Assembly (NCBI GenBank): GCA_029879825.1
Contig: JAOUPL010000043.1
Location: 1-9,188 of the forward strand
Length of the DNA: 9,188 bases
Reading direction: 5' to 3'
Origin: Candidatus Bathyarchaeota archaeon
GTDB taxonomy: Archaea; Thermoproteota; Bathyarchaeia; Bathyarchaeales; Bathyarchaeaceae
Part shown: positions 6,680-9,188 of the stretch, piece by piece
Layout of the letters: every line of letters starts with the position of its first letter
Position numbering within the stretch: the stretch's first letter is position 1
Notes under the pieces: generated by a model
What the model saw: the letters and a program-made list of their open reading frames with translations, nothing else
Told to the model about the DNA's origin: nothing
The model's database searches: none
Position numbers and translations under genes: made by a program

Positions 6680-7570
6680 CTAGCTTTTCTGTGCCCTTTC
6701 CACGTAGCATAACACTTCAAAGATGGTTTTTGCAGCCTGTATGGCAGTTATGCCCTGGTCATAGTGAGGGGCCACCTCTACCAGATCGAAGGCGACTATC
6801 CGATTATCGCAAACCGTGCCTAGAAGATCTAGAAACATGTGGGTATCCAGTCCGTCGGGCTCAGGGTTTTGAACCGCTGGCGCAAAGGCGGGGTCAAGGA
6901 CGTCCATGTCGATGGTTAGGTAGATTTTTTCACAGTCAGCGAGAAGCGTATCAATTTTTTTGGTTATTTTCTCAACGCCGTCCCTTCTGATTTGCTGAAC
7001 TGTTAAAAACTGAGTATCTGATTTCTTTGCGTAGTCAAGTTCTTCCTTGCATACGGCTCGGGTGCCAATCTCCAAAATCTTGTTTGGATTGATCTGCTCG
7101 TTGATTCTCCGCATGAAGGTGGTGTGGGATGTGGTTAGGTCCATGTATTCGTTGCGCAGGTCTAGATGGGCGTCAAAGCTTACCAAGGTGACGTTTTCAC
7201 CGGTGCTTCGCATAACGCCTAAGGTTATTGTATGTTCTCCTCCAATAACCACTGGCATTTTCTTGGCATCCAACAGGTCCTTTGTGACCAACTCTAAACG
7301 TTTTAGGGTTTCACAAACTTCCCCAGCGATATGGAGGTCTCCTAGGTCGTGGATTTTTAGGTCTTCAACGTCTATGTTGGTCCTGAAGCCGTAGGTTTCA
7401 ATGTTGAGGGATGCTTCTCTGATGGCGTGGGGCGCAAATCTCGCTCCGGAGCGATAGGTGCTGGTCGAATCTAAGGGAGCTCCCAGAATCGTATACTTGG
7501 CTTCTTCGAAGGTTCTCTGGATGCCGCTGAAAACTAGAGACGGAGAAACGAAGAGTTCACGGTAACTCAT
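6680..7570 (-). CDS. speB: Agmatinase-type ureohydrolase (arginase family)
   Basis: The likely reaction is agmatine hydrolysis to putrescine and urea, using a binuclear manganese centre in the cytoplasm. All metal ligands of the family are visible: H113 in GGEHT, D133/H135/D137 in SFDAHLD, and D221/D223 in IDMDVLDP. E265 in DLVEVAP corresponds to the conserved substrate-proximal Glu. The length of 296 residues is normal. Two loops depart from the usual agmatinase pattern: SHTTF in place of the usual SHGT-F, and APAVQNPEPDGLD in place of APGxGxPEPGGL. The substrate could therefore be another guanidino compound. The ATG at 7570 is preceded by GAGGCTGATC, a near match to the long form of the archaeal anti-anti-SD sequence (GGAGGTGATC), ending five bases before the start. 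An inverted repeat sits just upstream of its candidate TATA box. Confidence 0.9.
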   Translation of the reverse strand: MSYRELFVSPSLVFSGIQRTFEEAKYTILGAPLDSTSTYRSGARFAPHAIREASLNIETYGFRTNIDVEDLKIHDLGDLHIAGEVCETLKRLELVTKDLLDAKKMPVVIGGEHTITLGVMRSTGENVTLVSFDAHLDLRNEYMDLTTSHTTFMRRINEQINPNKILEIGTRAVCKEELDYAKKSDTQFLTVQQIRRDGVEKITKKIDTLLADCEKIYLTIDMDVLDPAFAPAVQNPEPDGLDTHMFLDLLGTVCDNRIVAFDLVEVAPHYDQGITAIQAAKTIFEVLCYVERAQKS

Positions 7571-7572
7571 GC

Positions 7573-7580
7573 CTGATCAG
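7573..7580. promoter_or_regulatory. CTGATCAG palindrome in the agmatinase ribosome site
   Basis: This eight-base palindrome overlaps the Shine-Dalgarno region directly before the agmatinase ATG. The small gene on the same strand at 7898 has the related CCTGATCAAG directly before its own ATG. TGATC also complements the extended 16S rRNA tail, so ribosome binding explains it as well as a regulatory site does. Confidence 0.35.
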
Positions 7581-7610
7581 CCTCTAGGATTTTGTTATGA
7601 GAACTACTGA

Positions 7611-7619
7611 ATCTAAATG
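7611..7619 (-). promoter_or_regulatory. Candidate TATA box for the agmatinase gene
   Basis: On the minus strand this reads CATTTAGAT, 41-49 bases before the ATG at 7570. It is a weak consensus match, at a spacing similar to other genes here. The hairpin-forming repeat 7620-7643 abuts it upstream. Confidence 0.35.
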
Positions 7620-7643
7620 TTTTCTCTCATTCTTTAGAGAAAA
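7620..7643. promoter_or_regulatory. 8-bp inverted repeat upstream of the agmatinase gene
   Basis: TTTTCTCT (7620-7627) and AGAGAAAA (7636-7643) are perfect inverted arms with an eight-base loop. The repeat lies directly upstream of the candidate agmatinase TATA box, where a repressor or activator could act. It is also 28-51 bases past the stop of the small minus-strand gene. The adjoining A5 run (7640-7644) reads as T5 on the minus strand, so it might serve as that gene's terminator. Confidence 0.4.
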
Positions 7644-7670
7644 AGTGGGAGTAAAAGAAGAGGTGATGTC

Positions 7671-7898
7671 TCATGGAACAGGCACAGCCTGTACAGATTT
7701 TCGCCTTTCACTGTTTCTTTGATTTTGAATTTCTTCTTTGAGCCTTTCGATTTCCTTTCTTAGACTCATTACTTCAAAGAGGAGAAACACATTGCCATGC
7801 CTAACGAATTGGTTCACTTTCTCAGAGATGGTTTGTTCGCTGATTTTGTCTCCGACCTTGCCTGATATTTCCTTCGAAAGAATTTCTTTCGGATTCAT
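7671..7898 (-). CDS. Small hypothetical protein with coiled-coil helix, 75 residues
   Basis: I do not recognise this family. The protein starts MNPKEILSKEISGKV, continues with polar helix-like sequence (DKISEQTISEKVNQFV), and has a hydrophobic patch NVFLLFEVM at 36-44. A heptad-like segment follows (SLRKEIERLKEEIQNQ, 45-60), then a basic tail ending in AVPVP. It looks like a small helical, possibly oligomerising protein. The frame stays open upstream to 8003, but that extension lies antisense to the ribosome site and start of the divergent gene. I therefore choose the ATG at 7898, preceded by CCTGATCAAG. A TATA-like TTTCATAAC lies about 38 bases upstream. The agmatinase gene follows 100 bases downstream on the same strand, so read-through is possible. 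Confidence 0.6.
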   Translation of the reverse strand: MNPKEILSKEISGKVGDKISEQTISEKVNQFVRHGNVFLLFEVMSLRKEIERLKEEIQNQRNSERRKSVQAVPVP

Positions 7899-7900
7899 CT

Positions 7901-7920
7901 TGATCAGGATCAGATTAATC
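7901..7920. promoter_or_regulatory. Paired palindromes in the divergent small-gene spacer
   Basis: TGATC-AG-GATCA (7901-7912) is followed immediately by the palindrome GATTAATC (7913-7920). Both lie in the 40-base gap between the starts of two divergent small genes. A shared operator is a plausible inference, but the first also overlaps the ribosome site of the minus-strand gene. Confidence 0.35.
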
Positions 7921-7938
7921 TTAGAGAGGATAACCGTT

Positions 7939-8199
7939 ATGAAAACAGAATTATTATTCAAAATCTCTGTCAAACAGGCAGTAACGGTGGGACATCTAGA
8001 CATAGTTTACCATACTTGTTTTCAGATAGAGAAAAATACTCGAAACAACCTCTTAATATTCTGGGAAGAATTGAAAAAGAAGGCTAAGAAGAAGAGAGCT
8101 CCTCCAAGTTCTTACAACACTATGCCGTATTATTTTCCAACAGAACAAGTAGATATTGTTAGAAAGATGAAATCAAAGAAACGAAGAAAAAAGAAATAG
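7939..8199 (+). CDS. Small basic hypothetical protein, 86 residues
   Basis: I do not recognise this family. The ATG at 7939 has GAGAGGA eight bases upstream (7924-7930), which decides the start over a longer frame from 7738. That extension would lie antisense to the neighbouring small gene. Residues 1-45 look folded (MKTELLFKISVKQAVTVGH, then IVYHTCFQ and NNLLIFWEEL). A lysine-rich stretch KKKAKKKR follows at 46-53, then a proline/tyrosine segment (APPSSYNTMPYYFPTEQ). The tail is extremely basic (MKSKKRRKKK). Two lysine/arginine clusters suggest nucleic-acid or ribosome binding, but that rests on charge alone. It is divergent from the 75-residue gene and convergent with the cyclase-domain gene. 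Confidence 0.65.
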   Translation: MKTELLFKISVKQAVTVGHLDIVYHTCFQIEKNTRNNLLIFWEELKKKAKKKRAPPSSYNTMPYYFPTEQVDIVRKMKSKKRRKKK

Positions 8200-8224
8200 C
8201 TTTCTATGTTTCTTACGTTTAGCA

Positions 8225-8249
8225 ACTTCTAAAGGTTCATAATTAGGAA
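8225..8249 (+). repeat. 25-base direct repeat, copy 1
   Basis: The sequence starts ACTTCTAAAGGTTCATA and ends TAGGAA. It matches 8861-8885 at 22 of 25 positions, in the same orientation. This copy begins 26 bases after the stop of the 86-residue gene and lies between convergent genes. The repeats bracket the cyclase-domain and Cren7-like genes. Confidence 0.55.
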
Positions 8250-8260
8250 TATGTTTGAAG

Positions 8261-8560
8261 TTAACAGTAGCTTTTTCTCGTTACAATTCTATAGAGCACT
8301 AGCACCAAAAAGGGAATAATCAACATGAAAAGACACTCTTCTAGTGGCATCACACCGATGTCTATTCCAATGAAGAATTCTTTTTCAAAGCTCCAATATC
8401 CTCTGAGAATAGCGTAGCTGTCCCAAAGGCCACCAATAACTAAAAGAAGAATGGCCAATAGTAAGGCTTCCTTTACTGATTTGAATAGTTGAATTTTGTA
8501 TTTCAATTTCAGACTCATGGAAACTAAGAAGACAGCGATCAAGATTGCCAAATATTCCAA
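8261..8560 (-). CDS. Single lycopene cyclase-domain membrane protein
   Basis: This 99-residue protein has three membrane helices (about 2-18, 31-48 and 75-92). It carries the hallmark pattern of the CrtYc/CrtYd/CarR-type lycopene cyclase domain: GLWDSYA with W46 and D47, W56 in GYWSF, G65, and MPLEECLF with P72, E74 and E75. Known carotenoid cyclases of this type use two such domains, as a heterodimer or a fusion, to cyclise lycopene ends. Here there is one domain, and no phytoene synthase, desaturase or second cyclase subunit is nearby. Cyclase activity is therefore not assured; it may homodimerise, pair with a distant partner or act on another isoprenoid. The start is TTG at 8560, with AAAGGAGG seven bases upstream, a strong ribosome site that settles the start. 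Confidence 0.8.
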   Translation of the reverse strand: MEYLAILIAVFLVSMSLKLKYKIQLFKSVKEALLLAILLLVIGGLWDSYAILRGYWSFEKEFFIGIDIGVMPLEECLFMLIIPFLVLVLYRIVTRKSYC

Positions 8561-8618
8561 ACCTATTCCTCCTTTACGAGAAATAGTAGCACGTAGTTAA
8601 GTGAGTGTATGGAAAATG

Positions 8619-8631
8619 TTTTATGATCATA
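8619..8631 (+). promoter_or_regulatory. TATA box and TATGATCATA palindrome before the Cren7-like gene
   Basis: TTTTATGA (8619-8626) lies 35-42 bases before the ATG at 8661, the spacing seen for other TATA boxes here. The perfect ten-base palindrome TATGATCATA (8622-8631) overlaps its downstream half. A factor bound there would block TBP. The 100-base spacer is shared with the divergent cyclase-domain gene. Confidence 0.45.
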
Positions 8632-8660
8632 CATTCGTAACATTGTAGACGGGTAATTCT

Positions 8661-8825
8661 ATGGCTAAATGTCCTAAGTGTGGAATGGAAGTAGCTACTC
8701 CTAGAAAGACTTGGAAGATGGCTGGTAGAAAAGATAAGAGTGGTAAGAGAACAGAGCTTACTATAGGACTCTTCAACCATTGTGGAAAAACTTTCAGAGC
8801 TGTCTTAGCGAAGAAGAAAATCTGA
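8661..8825 (+). CDS. Cren7-like small chromatin protein with zinc knuckle
   Basis: This is a 54-residue basic protein. Residues 16-49 align by eye with Cren7, the crenarchaeal DNA-bending chromatin protein: K-x-W-x-x-A at 16-21, a basic loop (RKDKSGKR, 23-30), then IGLF (35-38), GK-x-FR (42-46) and L49. I infer binding of double-stranded DNA through the same SH3-like barrel. Unlike Sulfolobus Cren7 it opens with CPKCG (C4, C7), a zinc knuckle. The second knuckle appears reduced to H40-C41 in LFNHCGKTF, so zinc might be held by C4, C7, H40 and C41, or not at all. An alternative is a generic zinc-ribbon protein with coincidental Cren7 resemblance. The ribosome site is weak (GACGGG, 8648-8653), but TATA spacing is good and a T7 run follows the gene. 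Confidence 0.75.
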   Translation: MAKCPKCGMEVATPRKTWKMAGRKDKSGKRTELTIGLFNHCGKTFRAVLAKKKI

Positions 8826-8849
8826 TTTAAGAAATCACTACCCCCTATC

Positions 8850-8856
8850 TTTTTTT
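8850..8856 (+). terminator. T-rich terminator after the Cren7-like gene
   Basis: Seven consecutive T residues lie 25 bases after the stop. Archaeal RNA polymerase terminates at such T-runs without needing a hairpin. Confidence 0.5.
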
Positions 8857-8860
8857 GTAG

Positions 8861-8885
8861 ACTTCTAATGGTTCATACATAGGAA
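8861..8885 (+). repeat. 25-base direct repeat, copy 2
   Basis: The sequence starts ACTTCTAATGGTTCATA and ends TAGGAA, differing from 8225-8249 at three positions. It begins 36 bases after the stop of the Cren7-like gene and directly follows its T-run. Both copies therefore sit at the same place relative to an upstream small gene on the + strand. Confidence 0.55.
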
Positions 8886-9022
8886 CAAAGACTTTTACTT
8901 TAGGTTATGGACTATTCCGTTCAATGAAAATCTTGTTTACTGAAACTCTATTCCAATGATCAGAACCAGAACACTTCACTCCAAGATGCGCGTGTGCATG
9001 TAAACAAATTTTGAGAAAACAA

Positions 9023-9029
9023 TTTATTA
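9023..9029 (+). promoter_or_regulatory. TATA box for the last gene
   Basis: TTTATTA lies 37-43 bases before the ATG at 9066, the usual spacing in this window. Confidence 0.45.
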
Positions 9030-9065
9030 CCTAACGTATTATAGCGGTAGTGCAAGGAATGAGAG

Positions 9066-9188
9066 ATGACGTTGAAATCGAAGTTCAAGGTTGAAAACCC
9101 GGTAGTGTTCCTATTCTCAGTTTTCTACATTATCGCTGGAGCCGTTGAGGTCTTCTACTTGGCGGCCGAAAATTTCGCTGCGCCTCCA
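9066..9188 (+). CDS. N-terminus of a membrane protein (truncated by window end)
   Basis: 41 codons remain open to the window edge. AAGGA at 9054-9058, seven bases upstream, supports the ATG. After a short basic start (MTLKSKFKVENP), residues 13-30 form a hydrophobic helix (VVFLFSVFYIIAGAVEVF), followed by YLAAENFAAPP. This suggests an integral membrane protein with its basic N-terminus in the cytoplasm. Too little is present to name a family. Confidence 0.65.
   Translation, partial: MTLKSKFKVENPVVFLFSVFYIIAGAVEVFYLAAENFAAPP

Noticed and set aside
7738..7938. N-terminal extension of the 86-residue gene from 7738
   Set aside because: It is antisense to the coiled-coil small gene, while the ATG at 7939 has a good ribosome site (GAGAGGA).
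7899..8003. N-terminal extension of the small minus-strand gene up to 8003
   Set aside because: The extension lies antisense to the Shine-Dalgarno and first codons of the divergent 86-residue gene. The ATG at 7898 gives a compact protein with a plausible upstream context.
8031..8041. Third partial copy of the 19-base repeat (GAAAAATACTC)
   Set aside because: Only 11 AT-rich bases match, and it lies inside a coding sequence, so chance explains it.
8574..8780. 68-codon minus-strand frame opposite the Cren7-like gene
   Set aside because: It covers the Cren7-like gene antisense and the divergent promoter, has no ribosome site, and is serine/threonine/histidine-rich as expected for a shadow frame.
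8900..8965. Possible box C/D guide RNA (ACTGA followed by CAATGATCA)
   Set aside because: A proper RUGAUGA C box and a terminal CUGA D box at the right spacing are missing, so the match is too loose.
1..9188. CRISPR array, insertion sequence, defence system, tRNA or rRNA genes
   Set aside because: There are no regularly spaced repeats, transposase motifs, nuclease or toxin signatures, or tRNA T-arm/acceptor patterns. The large genes are ordinary archaeal housekeeping families.

Overview
This window looks like a chromosomal housekeeping segment from an archaeon of the TACK group, most likely Bathyarchaeia or a related crenarchaeal-like lineage. The main evidence is a family B DNA polymerase that resembles Sulfolobus PolB1 along its whole length, a free-standing AlaX editing protein, and a 54-residue protein that resembles the crenarchaeal chromatin protein Cren7. 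Further support comes from archaeal-style TATA boxes about 36-50 bases upstream of start codons, and from TTG starts with good Shine-Dalgarno sequences. The lineage is an inference from these gene types, because no search could be run.

Layout. Positions 3-89 may hold the 3' end of an unidentified gene, overlapping an unrecognised 104-residue gene (76-390, +). PolB (431-3103, -) converges on that gene. PolB and AlaX (3277-3993, +) are divergently transcribed from a 173-base spacer. AlaX converges with a guanidino-group-modifying enzyme of the amidinotransferase superfamily (4179-5117, -) across a 185-base spacer holding several short hairpins. That gene is divergent from an RsmB/Nop2-type RNA m5C methyltransferase (5312-6652, +). 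The methyltransferase in turn converges with an agmatinase-type ureohydrolase (6680-7570, -).

From about 7670 onward the window holds small genes. Two unrecognised ones diverge from a 40-base spacer (7671-7898, - and 7939-8199, +). A three-helix lycopene cyclase-domain membrane protein (8261-8560, -) diverges from the Cren7-like zinc-knuckle protein (8661-8825, +). The start of another membrane protein (9066-9188, +) runs off the window.

Together the genes cover DNA replication, translation quality control, rRNA or tRNA modification, arginine/agmatine metabolism and chromatin. Most neighbours lie on alternating strands, so few are co-transcribed. The less ordinary signal lies between the genes. 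There is an exact 19-base repeat in two promoter spacers. Alternating C-G tracts occur in intergenic DNA. Two 25-base direct repeats lie just after the stops of two small genes. Several palindromes lie at promoters. I see no defence system, CRISPR array, insertion sequence or rRNA/tRNA gene, and nothing that amounts to a clear undescribed multi-gene system.
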